Shown here: in pieces, positions 35,511 to 48,067 of the stretch
How the letters are laid out: every line of letters begins with the position of its first letter
Numbering within the stretch: position 1 is the first letter of the stretch
Source of the DNA: Gibbula magus
Lineage: Eukaryota > Mollusca > Gastropoda > Trochida > Trochidae
Reading direction: 5' to 3'
NCBI GenBank assembly: GCA_936450465.1
Contig: OW388299.1
Location: forward strand, 41,055,548 to 41,119,547
DNA: 64,000 bases
Translations under genes and position numbers: made by a program
Notes under the pieces: generated by a model
Told to the model about the DNA's origin: nothing
Seen by the model: the letters and a program-made list of their open reading frames with translations, nothing else
Database searches by the model: none

Positions 35511-35809
35511 GGGGGCGGGATAGCGCAGTGGTTAGCGCATTCGGCTCTGGATCAAAAGGTCCAGGGTTCAAATCCCGCCAGGGGCACGGCAACTTTGTCT
35601 GCAGTAGAGAACTGTTCTACACGCAGTAAGGTTTGGGTGCAATGCTACACTGAATTTCAGTGCAGTACCACCCATGGTTCGCTAGTTCCAGTCGTTGCTC
35701 GCAGGTTTCACCGCAATGCATAGCCACATGGCGTTGCGGGCTTTCCCCCTGCACTAATACTAGCAGCCGTGATATAAGTGAAATACTCTTGAAAGCTTCG
35801 TACCTAACT
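35511..35809 (+). mobile_element. SINE family 1, full length, target duplication
   Basis: Best-preserved copy: GGGGGCGGGATAGCGCAGTGG, B box GGGTTCAAATCCC, complete body. Flanks GTAGCTCCC (35502-35510) and GTAGTTCCC (35911-35919) bracket the SINE plus its (ACTC)n tail. Confidence 0.92.
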
Positions 35810-35908
35810 CACTCACTCACTCACTCACTCACTCACTCACTCACTCACTCACTCACTCACTCACTCACTCACTCACTCACTCACTCACTCACTCACTCAC
35901 TCACTCAC
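35808..35908. repeat. (ACTC)n array at the SINE 3' end
   Basis: About 25 uninterrupted tetramers inside the SINE target duplication, so it is the SINE's own tail. Confidence 0.97.
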
Positions 35909-35919
35909 CGGTAGTTCCC

Positions 35920-36265
35920 AGGATCTACTCCTGTGTGTCCATTCTGGGAGCTCCCCGAATCGACTTGTGTATACTTTGAAAGGGGTATAATCTGGGAGCT
36001 TATACCGGACAAAAGAAATTACACACCTCAGTTGGTTATATATGTATGATTTTCAATGACAAATATATCAAGTTTTCGACATCATACTCTAACACTGAAT
36101 AGTAGGGGTTTATTCGTCAGTCGAAAAATAATTTTACGTGTTTTAAATTTAAAAACACAACTGTTCATTGACATAAGATATATTCTAAGTGAAAATCGAT
36201 AAATATGCCTCATGCACACATTTTAAACATGGTAGGTTGGAGAACTGAAGAATGTTGGTCAAATG
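35920..36265. other. No gene seen
   Basis: Unremarkable sequence before the 38-bp array. Confidence 0.5.
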
Positions 36266-37110
36266 GAGTTACGTTTCTGGGGGTCGGTGTCCATTGTATC
36301 ATTAACCTTATGTTTCTGGGGTCGGTGCCCGTTGTATCATTAACCTTATGTTTCTGGGGTCGGTGTCCATTGTATCATTAACCTTATGTTTCTGGGGTCG
36401 GTGCCCGTTGTATCATTAACCTTATGTTTCTGGGGTCGGTGCCTGTTGTATCATTTAGCTTACATTTCTGGGGTCGGTGCCCGTTGTATCATTAACCTTA
36501 CGTTTCTGGGGTCGTTGCCCGTTGTATCATTAACCTTATGTTTCTGGGGTTGGTGTCCGTTGTATCATTAACCTTATGTTTCTGGGGTCGGTGTCCGTTG
36601 TATCATTTAGCTTACATTTCTGGGGTCGTTGCTCGTTGTATCATTAACCTTATGTTTCTGGGGTCGGTGCCCGTTGTATCATTAAGCTTACGTTTCTGGG
36701 GTCGTTGCCCGTTGTATCATTAAGCTTATGTTTCTGGGGTCGGTGCCCGTTGTATAATTAAGCTTATGTTTCTGGGGTTGGTGTCCGTTGTATCATTAAC
36801 CTTATGTTTCTGGGGTCGGTGCCCGTTGTATCATTTAGCTTACATTTCTGGGGTCGTTGCCCGTTGTATCATTAACCTTATGTTTCTGGGGTCGGTGCCC
36901 GTTGTATCATTAAGCTTACGTTTCTGGGGTCGGTGCCCGTTGTATCATTAAGCTTACGTTTCTGGGGTCGGTGCCCGTTGTATCATTAACCTTATGTTTC
37001 TGGGGGTCGGTGCCCGTTGTATCATTAACCTTATGTTTTTGGGGTCGGTGCCCGTTGTATCATTAAGCTTGCATTCCTGGGGTCGGTGCCCGTTGTATCA
37101 TTAAGCTTAC
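36266..37110. repeat. 38-bp minisatellite, about 22 copies
   Basis: Unit TTACGTTTCTGGGGTCGGTG then CCCGTTGTATCATTAACC, with variants TTAAGC/TTAACC/TTTAGC and GTCGTTGCC. Because 38 is not a multiple of 3, 61-codon frames recur and are meaningless. Confidence 0.97.
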
Positions 37111-38215
37111 GTTTCAGAACTCATTATCAGAGGAAATTGTCCAGGTTTGGACAGCATGCAGAGATCTGATTCCCTGGAATAGGCAGATAAAGTTTTAATT
37201 CAGACCGTCAGATGAAAAGGCTATTGAATAACTATTGCAATGACTCGGTCAGTCAGTTGACACCAAGCAAGAAGGACATGATGTTGACGAACATCTGTGG
37301 TGGTCAGTCGCTCGTGCCATGACTGTGATACATTAACCAACTAATGGTCAAGCCCTGCATTTGACCTGTGGTCAAGCTAATTCCGCCCTCACTGGAATTG
37401 TTCCTGTGCATGTTTGCATTGATTTCTTGTATGGAGCAAGCTTGTCAGTTCAGAGACAAATGGCCACGTTTTCTCATCCATATATTATGTTAACTGATAG
37501 CAAGGTCATTTACCTTGGGGAATCATTGAAATCATTGTTGACCTTATACTAACCTATTCAGCTCCTGAACTCGTCTGATTGGTAAACACTGGTCTGTACA
37601 TCACTTGTTGTTGTTGTTAGAATTGGTAGCGGACATTTGGTTTGAAAAGGAAACCATCCCTTATACAGCTTTGATAGATTGTCCTATGTGAAGACACATA
37701 GTTTAATAGAAATCCAACAAGACAAAAGGGTTTGCTGACAAGTTTGCAAATGGCCCCTGTTAACTAGAAGATGAGCTGTCAGGATTGTCTTTATTAATGA
37801 GGTAAAACCAATGCAGATCTATCAAAATATACTAGTTCTTAGTTTCAGAAACGGAAATTGTCATTGTCAAAGTTTTACAAAATATGAATTTTTGTTCCTG
37901 AAATGTTACTGTCCCTTTTTAAGAAAACAGTTATGTTACCAGTACCAAACACATTTCCATGAAAACTTCTGATATCTTGTATTCTGTTACAAAGAAAGTG
38001 CAAAAATACAAAGTTTGAATTATTGTACTGCACATCCTGCTATTTCAGGATATTTAATTTGTGACACTACATCCTACCATGACTTACCAATACTATGTAA
38101 TACCCTGAGTTTGTAAAATTGAAAATGCTCATAGCAGCTTATTATAACCAGCCAATGAAATGACTTAAAATCGAGAAATTATGGCAATTATTATCACGAA
38201 TGGCCACTAATAGGT
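37111..38215. other. No gene seen
   Basis: A 63-codon plus frame at 37361 has no motif. Confidence 0.45.
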
Positions 38216-38720
38216 GATTGTATAAATTTGTAAACATTCGGCAAATTTGTGAACAGCAATTTCACTTGTACAAAACGTTTACGAAAATTTGTAGATTTTA
38301 ATGCTGAAACCCTACGGAACAGATACAAATTATTTACGAATTGTTTATGAATTATGTACGAATTGTGCGAAATAATTAAGAAACTGTTGCGAATACACTA
38401 CGAATTTTCGTCTTAAATTTGGGACATTCGTACATGATCTGTTCATGATTCGTAAGTAATTCGGGATGAGACCATCAAAATTATCAACCACAAATTTCCA
38501 AGAACTGTTTATGAACTTGTAACGAACTACACAAATTAGTAACGAATAGTTTACGAAGCAAGTACGAATGAAAATTTGTAGTTGATTCGTGAAATTTTTT
38601 GAACAAATCAAAATTTGTTCACGAATGCCAAGAATGTGGAGGAATGTTGCCGAATCAACTACAAATCATTTACAAATTACGAATTGTCTACTAATGTTCA
38701 CAAATGTGAACATTTTCTCT
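38216..38720. repeat. Degenerate ACGAATTGTTTACGAA repeat region
   Basis: Short irregular units of ACGAATT, TTCGTAA and CACAAATTTGT on both strands over 500 bp; an old eroded repeat. Frames on both strands are by-products. Confidence 0.6.
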
Positions 38721-41700
38721 TTCGTGATGATTTGTGACAATAGACCTTCTGCCGATAAGGTCGAGTTAGAGTTACCTCCCTTTTGACCGGACATTTCTCA
38801 GCAAGCATTGAACTGGCTGGGAGGAAGGCACTTCCTGGTTACATGAATGCTAATAACGTCTTGAATGTACGTCAAATAATTAATAAATCTTTCTTCAAGG
38901 TGTTACTTGACCTTTGTATTTAATTATAGCATAACATATTTTAGTTCCAGTTTATTTTTTTTTATCACTTCACGTGCACAGTTCACCCCCATACAGTACA
39001 ATGACAATGTCACAGCTGATCTAAACAAAAACATGATATTGGTTATATTTTAAAAGTTAACAAACTCTGTAAATTAAGTTAAACATTTACAATAAAGATG
39101 TTAATAAGTAAAAGTGTAGAAAAATGGATTAAAGTGCATAAAAAAATTGTTTTTCAATATATAATTTTAACACACACAAAAGTATGTTGAAGTCATTTCA
39201 CACATCCTGAAAATATGTTTACAACTATCAAAACTTATTGAAAATACTATATGTTGATTTGGGTAAAAAATTTATCAAACTACAGAAGAATTTGATTACT
39301 GTTACAAAAATTTATACCTAGAAAAAAATGAAAACATGTATATGTTTAATGAATTGATCAAAGTTCATCAACACAGGTTGTTTTATGTACCGGTACCTAC
39401 TACAAATAAATACAACAATTAGATTTTCCATAACACAAAAGTTGATATAATTTCATAAAGACAGGGTTGTTGTATTTTTAAAAATCATCAGGCAAAAAAA
39501 ATTTATTTACTTGATTTTGAAAAATTTGGAAAAGAAATGCTACAATCCCTCCACAATCCCAAGTTTTCCCCCCATTTAAAACAATTGTCAGATCTTGTCC
39601 CTGAAAAAAACTTAACCTGTTGTGCTTACCTGAAAATGTTTCATCTACACTGGAGCAAAGTTGCTTATTTTGCCTATTGCCTATAGACATTTTGTCCAAA
39701 TTAAGAAATCTGTAAACAAAGTAATTAATTTTGTCTGGCCTCATGATGGAAATATTTTATTAATCATCAGGGAATTAGTTTTAGACATCGATGTTGATTT
39801 TACTCTGATTTTTTCATTTTATATGAAATTACTTACCTAATAGATTCAATCTTTTTGTCACAATATTAAGGAATACTCAAACTACTGTGAACTTATTTTG
39901 TTAATTTAGTTGTCAAATGTTATGTGTAGTTTTAAAAAAAACTCCTTTTAATCACATTGAAAGAGACTGTTTTCACAAATGATTTGACACATTTATAGTT
40001 CATTCCCAAATATAAATTCTACTGACATGTCATCAGAATTGAGCTGAAATTGAGATATGACAATGAAACATTGAATTCACTTCAAATTTAACATGAGAAG
40101 AAGCTGTAATATTTAATTAAGACTCAAAATAGCCCAGTTCAATATGTGAATAACAAGCTCGAACCATTCCTTTCAAAATCTGATTCATAACCTGAAAAAG
40201 ATATTTATTCTGTATGTGTGGTGATGATAAGTGGAAGTTTTATTTTTGTGTAAATTTATATTCATTAATTATATATAACTCCAACCTTTGATTAGCAAAA
40301 TTGACAATTAATTGTATATTTTTCAGTCATTAATTACATGTATGAATCCTGAATGTAACGTTGTACAGCTATGATTTTCTGAAGAGATTTAAACTACAGA
40401 ATGAGAGTAGAATTAACTTGGTGAAAATATAAATTCAACTTTCATTTAATTGGATGTTTATAAAAATCATTACATTTTCAATATATTAAATGAATTTTGT
40501 GCAGAGTCATTTTTGCAAGTGAAAAATGTTGGCCCCTTTTTCAAATTCCTTACATGCAGAATATTCTTCAAACACACTTTGGGAACTATATTTAAAAAAA
40601 ATTAAAAATCTTAATATCATCTACATATGTAATGTGATTTGAATTTATACTGACAGGGTAAGGATAAATCTAGCTATAGATGCAATGAACAGAATAAATA
40701 CACCAACATATTGACTAAATATGGGGTTTTTTTTATGGTAGAAGGGTATCATAAAAAATAATTTTGAGCAATTATCTGGTGGACCAATTACCTTGAGTTT
40801 GGTTTAAATTCTGACTTTTTCCCCTCAATTAAATAAAAAAAATTACATGCAAAGTACAGGACAATATATTTCAACTCAATTCTGAAGAAGTCTTACAAAT
40901 ATAACCACTCATCTAGCTGTGTTGTCAGCTCAAGACTAATAGTTGGAATAATAAATTCAAATTATTCAACTCCCTTGAGTTCAAATCTAAAATCTATAAT
41001 TATATATAAAATAACATAAATACATGTATGTCTACAATGAATCCTGAAATATCATTTGTACTGGTTATGGGACACACGGTTAGAAGCACTTGTCGCTGTG
41101 AAATAAATATTCAAAATCAGGGTCTGCTGCTTTTTTTAGGACGATGTCGAATCAACATTACAGTCTACAGATTTAATTTTTTTTAACCAGTCAGTCTGGC
41201 ATTCACAGATTATTAAATACAATCAAAGAGGAAAATTATGACTATGACATCCGACAAAAGACATTTTTTATGGACGCTGTCCGATGTATCCTGTCATTGA
41301 ATCACCAGTGTCGCGGTCACGCTTTGAACACTGGCCGGAGTTACACTCAAATAGACATAACAAAGCATCAGAAAACAGTAAATGTCATTTATACATGTTT
41401 ATTTACCCTTTGGAAGCAAAATCAAAGTATAATTTACCGTTGACAGTCCAGACAAATCATAATGCGAGCGAGAAAAGGGAACCAGAAATCGTATGTTTTT
41501 AGCGTCAACTAAGCATTGTCGCTTATAACAATAATAACAAATGTGTCCGGTAAAATGGCCGCCGACGTCAAATGCCGCTTACAACAACCAAAAAGGCAGA
41601 ACGACTATTCGGCTTATAGTGAAATAGGGGCATTAGTCTTAGTCTCTGATAAAACCAATGACTTTCAAATGATGACATTTAATTCGCTGACAATATACAT

Positions 41701-41887
41701 GCTTTAGATAATGATGTGGAACCAGCTTCAAGAGCATTTTCTGTGCTATACACTCAGAGTATAAAGTAGTGTAACAGATTAAAATAAACTGAGGGAACAA
41801 GATGGTGCTGGCAATATTACACATACCAATACAAGATTCTAAGAATCAAATCTGATGCCGTTACTTTTTCTCAAAGAGGGTGCAAGA
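38721..41887. other. Long AT-rich stretch, no supported gene
   Basis: A partial right end of the PIF-like MITE is at 39711-39741 (CTGTAAACAAAGTAATTAAT ... GTCTGGCC). A GC-richer patch at 41270-41650 contains TAAAATGGCCGCCGACGTC followed by an open frame to 41707 (MAADVKCRLQQPK...), which could be a first exon or simply a YY1-like site; I cannot support it further. Confidence 0.45.
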
Positions 41888-42254
41888 TTTTAAAGGGGCA
41901 GTAGCATGTTTTCTGCAAAATTTTATTTTTTCAAATTACCTATTTATAATGATAGTTTGTGCCATTTAAATTTACTTAAGGGGGTTACACATCTTATTAC
42001 ACAAACCAATTATCCATAGTAGTAATAACGGTGTTGCGTTTAAAGCAAAAATTGCATGGTGGCCATTTTATTGTGAACACATTTTATTATTTCGAATGAC
42101 AAAAACTATTCCCATGGGTTTACTGAGCCATGTACACTCATTTTTAGCTTAATTTTTCAAAAAGAGAAGGGTGTTTTACGATTGGTGAAATTATTTTTCA
42201 AATACATTTCATCAACTTATTTCAGCGAAAAAACATGCTACTGCCCCTTTAAAA
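41888..42254 (-). mobile_element. MITE family A, copy 5, inverted
   Basis: TTTTAAAGGGGCAGTAGCATG to CATGCTACTGCCCCTTTAAAA; interior is the reverse complement of copies 1-4. Confidence 0.87.
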
Positions 42255-42880
42255 AACATGTATTTTGTTTATATATATTCAATTTTGAAATCGGAGATGT
42301 TCTCCGGTGGTTTGTGCTGTGTCTTCTCCCATCCATTCCAATCTCCTGGATCCCACTGACTATATAGCACTGCAATGCACCCTATACATCTTTTAACAAT
42401 CCTTTTAGTGCTTCATCTAAACAGAGAATGCCTGTTTCCAATGAAATGCATCCCTTTGGATCACGATTTGTCGTAAACCTTTGTGTTTATCAACGGATTG
42501 TATCACTTTAAATGTTATTTGTGATCTCACTGGAGTTTCTTCTCTCGCAATCAATTAACTTTAGAACAGAAAATCAATTGTTGAATTACGTTAGACTGTT
42601 GATGTTTCAGGCTAGTTTGATTGAATAATGATAAATCGTACATATTTATAATGATAAAATTAGAGATCACATTAATTTTGCTTTTCTGTGATGAATATCA
42701 CGATATGGCGACTTTTTTCATTTAAATCAATGGGTATAACATAACTGACATGATGATAATAATAGTCCATTTGTGTAGAACTATTTCCATGCTCAAAGTG
42801 GACAATTTGTATTGTTCCCCTAAAGGAATTTATTTTCAGTGCTGCTACTGAGAGCTCTGTTATCTGAAAGGTCTCTAGTT
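42255..42880. other. No gene seen
   Basis: Nothing supported. Confidence 0.5.
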
Positions 42881-42881
42881 C

Positions 42882-42918
42882 AGGTACCCATTTAAACAGC
42901 TGCGTGGACTGAGTGTGA
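42882..42918 (-). mobile_element. SINE family 2 fragment, minus strand
   Basis: TTCAGGTACCCATTTAAACA and GACTGAGTG are the reverse complement of the middle of the SINE at 613-943. It ends where the trinucleotide array begins. Confidence 0.75.
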
Positions 42919-44262
42919 TAATGATAATGATTCTGCTGATTATGATGTTGTTCATCCTGATAATGATGCTGCTGATAATGATGATAATTATGATGCTGCT
43001 GATAATGATTTTCATCCTGATAGGGTTACTGAGAATAATAATGATAATGATGCTGCTGATAATGATGATAATTACGATGCTGCTGATAATGATGTTCATC
43101 CTGATAGGGTTACTGAGGATAATAATGATAATGATGCTGCTGATAATGATGAAGTTCCTCCTGATAATGATGCTGCTGATGCTGCTGATAATGATGTTGT
43201 TCATGATGATAATGATGCTGCTAATAATGAGTATAATGATGCTGCTGATAATGTTGTTCATGATGATAATGATGCTGCTAATAATGAGGATAATGATGCT
43301 GCTGATGCTGCTGATAATGATGTTGTTCATGATGATAATGATGCTGCTAATAATGAGTATAATGATGCTGCTGATAATGTTGTTCATGATGATAATGATG
43401 CTGCTAATAATGAGGATAATGATGCTGCTGATAATGATGTTGTTCATGATGATAATGATGCTGTTGTTAATGAGGAAAATGCTGCTGCTGATAATGATGT
43501 TGTTCATGATGATAATGATGCTGCTAATCATGAGGATAATGATGCTGCTGATAATGATGTTGTTCATGATGATAATGATGCTGCTGTTAATGAGGAAAAT
43601 GATGCTGCTGATAATGATGCTGATGATGCTGCTGATAATGATGTTGTTCATGATGATAATGATGCTGCTGTTAATGAGGATAATGATGCTGCTGATAATG
43701 ATGTTGTTCATGATGATAATGATGCTGCTAATAATGAGGATAATGATTCTGCTGATTATGATGTTGTTCATCCTGATAATGATTTTGCTGATAATGATGA
43801 TAATTACGATGCTGCTGATAATGATATTCATCCTGATAGGGTTACTGAGGATAATAATGATAATGATGCTGCTGATAATGATGATAATTATGATGCTGCT
43901 GATAATGATATTCATCCTGATAGGGTTACTGAGGATAATAATGATAATGATGCTGCTGATAATGATGATTATGATGAAGTTCATCCTGATAATGATGCTG
44001 ATGCTGCTGCTGATAATGATGTTGTTCATGATGATAATGATGCTGCTGTTAATGAGGATAATGATGCTGCTGATAATGATGTTGTTCATGATGATAATGA
44101 TGCTGCTAATAATGATGCTGCTGATAATGATGTTGTTCATGATGATAATGATGCTGCTAATAATGAGGATAATGATTCTGCTGATAATGATGTTGTTCAT
44201 GATGATAATGATGCTGCTGTTAATGAGGATAATGATGCTGATGATAATGATGATGTTGTTTT
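42917..44262. repeat. 1.35-kb GAT/AAT/GCT trinucleotide-based array
   Basis: Units such as GATAATGATGCTGCTGATAA, GATGTTGTTCATGATGATAA and CATCCTGATAGGGTTACTGA recur in mixed order. Every length change I traced is a multiple of three, so a plus-strand frame reads Asp/Asn/Ala/Val/His-rich (DNDAADNDVVHDD) without a stop from 42896 to the TAA at 44276-44278. A second plus frame (Met/Leu/Ile-rich) and a minus frame (Ile/Met/Asn-rich) are also open. The acidic frame has no ATG. It could be one exon of a repetitive acidic protein, but triplet slippage alone would also keep frames open. Confidence 0.9.
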
Positions 44263-44278
44263 GCATGTTGTGCGCTAA

Positions 44279-45120
44279 TAACTATAATCAAATCTTCAAT
44301 TGTTTCAGAAACAGCTAAAGTCTTAAATGTTATCTGAAGGAAATGGTCTTAACAATGTTATACTATAACATTCATTTGACAAATGCTTTCCTCACAAAAC
44401 AACTGCATTTATATTGAAATCATAGAATAAAATTCTTTAAAAGATGAAACAGAATTGTTTGATATAAAACATAATTATTTGAGTTTATTGATTGCATAAT
44501 AGTACAAACTTCCCCAGGGGATTCATATTGTCTTCAGCTTGAGTCTATCGCTGTTTAATATGATGTCCATTCCCTTCCTTAATAGTTTTCTTTATTGCAG
44601 TTTGCCATTGGCATCTTACAAACGTAATAAATATCACAGAAAAATACTCGCTTCCTTAATCAGCAGCTTTTTGAAAGAAGGATGTCGCAGTTTCTCCATT
44701 GTATGTAGTTATTTCATCTGGGCATTACAAGAAAGATGCATTAGGAAATAAATTGTTGACGCAGCCAGTGCCCGAAGCTCTTTAAACAAGGAGACAAGAT
44801 TGTATGTGTGAACCAAGAGAGATATTGTGGGTGAAAGACATGCATTGATGCGGAAATGTCATGAGTTGCCGGAGGATTGACGAGGTGTTGTGTAAAATGG
44901 AGGGGACGTGATATAGTCCATCAGCCAATTGGGTCCCCATGTAATCTCACCCCCCTCCCCATAGCAGAATATGTTTTGGACGAGGTTACCTCACAAGTTT
45001 TGCTGTTGACATTCTACAACTATACAATTTATGAATATGGGCACAATCATATTGCTTATTGAGGTATAGAGGAGTGATTTGTATGAAATGTGCGTACAAC
45101 ACAAGTTTTTTTTCTGTTTT
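44279..45120. other. No gene seen
   Basis: Short frames only (70, 61 codons), no motifs. Confidence 0.45.
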
Positions 45121-45138
45121 GGGGAGAGACGTGATATG

Positions 45139-46916
45139 TTTTGTTAGAAATGATGCATCATATTACCTTCTCATGTGCTCACACTACACTTTGTTAGAAA
45201 TGATGCATCATATTACCTTCTCATGTGCTCACACTACACTTTGTTAGAAATGATGCATCATATTACCTTCTCATGTGCACACACTACACTTTGTTAGAAA
45301 TGATGCATCATATTACCTTCTCATGTGCTCACGGTACACTTTGTTAGAAATGATGCATTATATTACCTTCTCATGTGCTCACACTACACTTTGTTAGAAA
45401 TGATGCATCATATTACCTTCTCATGTGCTCACACTACACTTTGTTAGAAATGATGCATCGTATTACCTTCTCATGTGCTCACACTACACTTTGTTAGAAA
45501 TAATGCATTATATTACCTTCTCATGTGCTCACACTACACTTTGTTAGAAATGATGCATCATATTACCTTCTCATGTGCTCACACTACACTTTGTTAGAAA
45601 TGATGCATCATATTACCTTCTCATGTGCTCACACTACACTTTGTTAGAAATGATGCATCGTATTACCTTCTCATGTGCTCACACTACACTTTGTTAGAAA
45701 TAATGCATTATATCACCTTCTCATGTGCTCACACTACACTTTGTTAGAAAAGATGCATAATATTACCTTCTCATGTGCTCACACTACACTTTGTTAGAAA
45801 TGATGCATCATATTACCTTCTCATGTGCTCACACTACACTTTGTTAGAAATGATGCATCATATTACCTTCTCATGTGCTCACACTACACTTTGTTAGAAA
45901 TGATGCATCATATTACCTTCTCATGTGCTCACACTACACTTTGTTAGAAATGATGCATCGTATTACCTTCTCATGTGCTCACACTACACTTTGTTAGAAA
46001 TAATGCATTATATTACCTTCTCATGTGCTCACACTACACTTTGTTAGAAATGATGCATCATATTACCTTCTCATGTGCACACACTACACTTTGTTAGAAA
46101 TGATGCATCATATTACCTTCTCATGTGCTCACACTACACTTTGTTAGAAATGATGCATCATATTACCTTCTCATGTGCTCACACTACACTTTGTTAGAAA
46201 TGATGCATCGTATTACCTTCTCATGTGCTCACACTACACTTTGTTAGAAATAATGCATCATATCACCTTCTCATGTGCACACACTACACTTTGTTAGAAA
46301 TGATGCATCATATTACCTTCTCATGTGCTCACGGTACACTTTGTTAGAAATGATGCATTATATTACCTTCTCATGTGCTCACACTACACTTTGTTAGAAA
46401 TGATGCATCATATTACCTTCTCATGTGCTCACACTACACTTTGTTAGAAATGATGCATCGTATTACCTTCTCATGTGCTCACACTACACTTTGTTAGAAA
46501 TAATGCATTATATTACCTTCTCATGTGCTCACACTACACTTTGTTAGAAATGATGCATCATATTACCTTCTCATGTGCTCACACTACACTTTGTTAGAAA
46601 TGATGCATCATATTACCTTCTCATGTGCTCACACTACACTTTGTTAGAAATGATGCATCATATTACCTTCTCATGTGCTCACACTACACTTTGTTAGAAA
46701 TGATGCATCATATTACCTTCTCATGTGCTCACACTACACTTTGTTAGAAATGATGCATTATATTACCTTCTCATGTGCTCACACTACACTTTGTTAGAAA
46801 TGATGCATCATATTACCTTCTCATGTGCTCACACTACACTTTGTTAGAAAAGATGCATAATATTACCTTCTCATGTGCTCACACTACACTTTGTTAGAAA
46901 AGATGCATTATATTAC
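45139..46916. repeat. 50-bp satellite, about 35.5 copies, with higher-order pattern
   Basis: Unit TTGTTAGAAATGATGCATCA then TATTACCTTCTCATGTGCTC and ACACTACACT, period exactly 50. It holds the palindrome ATGATGCATCAT. Variants (TAATGCATTA, TGATGCATCG, TGTGCAC, ACGGTACACT) recur in order: units starting 45241-45491 match those starting 46241-46491, a 1,000-bp offset. Confidence 0.97.
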
Positions 46917-47740
46917 AAAAATGGTTATTGACTGAAAACAATTTTGTATCGACATCATGATATCCATGTTATTGTCAACTTCGCTATCAAAATCTGTTTA
47001 CCACGATCTATATCACCGCATCTAGTAGATTCAATAAATAATATTGTTGAATGAATGTTAGTTTTAGAAACGTTTTTTTTTTACTAGAGATAATTGATTT
47101 TCTTTGAATTATACATTAGCCTTGTGGTTTGTCATGACATTGTTTTGAAAGAATGTAATTTTTTGGATTCACCTTTGTAATTTGTTTTGGAGCGACATTT
47201 ACATAAACTGTCAGCTTGTTGGCCAATCCATTTCAATGATGAATAAAATATGTTAAACCATTCCCTTACCTATTATAGAATTGATGACATTTCGTTCTTG
47301 CATTACAATTGTCAAAGAAAAGTAGCCAAGCTAATGATAAGATAGGCTTGCTTACACAATAACCCTTGTCTTGGTCTATCAATCAGTTGTCAAAATCGAC
47401 CTTGTTGTTGTTACTTCCTTGTTTGACAATCAGGACAGAGTAATACATTAACTGATAGTTCTCAGAGTGCTTTTACGTCTCTCCTGCTTCTTGCCATTAT
47501 CAACACTGCATTCGGAGCCGTGACCTTGAACTAGTTCAAGTTGACCCAGCGTTACCAATGACACTTTCGTATTATTTGTACAGAATATCATAACTATATA
47601 CTTATCTGATGTACATAAACATATCGTTTTTAAAGTTAAATTATTGATGTTTTATATGCAAATGAAAAATTAAGAAATCTGAACAAATCACGTTTCACGC
47701 AGCCGTTATGTTCGCGCAATGATTTTACTTGTTTACTTAC
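46917..47740. other. No gene; possible nuclear-receptor-type palindrome
   Basis: No coding supported. A palindromic stretch at 47521-47546 is listed separately. Confidence 0.5.
47521..47546. promoter_or_regulatory. Palindrome of nuclear-receptor half-site type
   Basis: TGACCTTGAACTAGTTCAAG followed by TTGACC: TTGAACTAGTTCAA is a perfect palindrome flanked by TGACC and a GGTCA complement, so AGGTCA-like half-sites occur on both strands. A single site with no adjacent gene; could be chance. Confidence 0.2.
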
Positions 47741-47750
47741 GTCTACTCAC

Positions 47751-48057
47751 GGGGACGGGATAGCGCAGTGGTTAGCACCGATTAAGAGGTCTGGGGTTTG
47801 AATCCCGCCAGGGGCATTGCAACCTTGCTTGCAGTAGAGAACTGTTCTACACACAGTAAGGTTTGGGTGCAATGCTACACTGAATTTCAGCGTAGTACCA
47901 CCCATGGTTCGCTAGTTCCAACCGATGCTCGCAGGTTTCACCGCAATGCATAACCACATAGCGTTGTGGGCTTTCTCCCTGCCATAATACTAGCAGATGC
48001 GATATAAGTGAAATACTCTTGAAAGCGGCGTTTAACCCCAACTCGCCTCACCTCACC
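47751..48057 (+). mobile_element. SINE family 1 with perfect 10-bp target duplication
   Basis: GTCTACTCAC flanks both ends (47741-47750, 48058-48067). The head lacks about 13 bases in the anticodon region (GGTTAGCACCGATTAAGAGG) but the body is complete, so it may have retroposed from a variant or lost these later. Confidence 0.93.
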
Positions 48058-48067
48058 GTCTACTCAC

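Noticed and set aside
41516..41707. First exon starting MAADVKCRLQQPK
   Set aside because: AAAATGGCCGCC is a good start context but also a common YY1-like motif that recurs in MITEs here; no donor site or homology was recognised.
42875..44318. 463- and 467-codon frames (Ile/Met/Asn-rich and Met/Leu/Ile-rich)
   Set aside because: They are readings of a GAT/AAT triplet array open on both strands; composition is that of the repeat, not of a protein.
45139..46916. CRISPR array
   Set aside because: The units are directly adjacent 50-bp repeats with no unique spacers, in eukaryotic DNA. The same holds for the 67-bp and 38-bp arrays.
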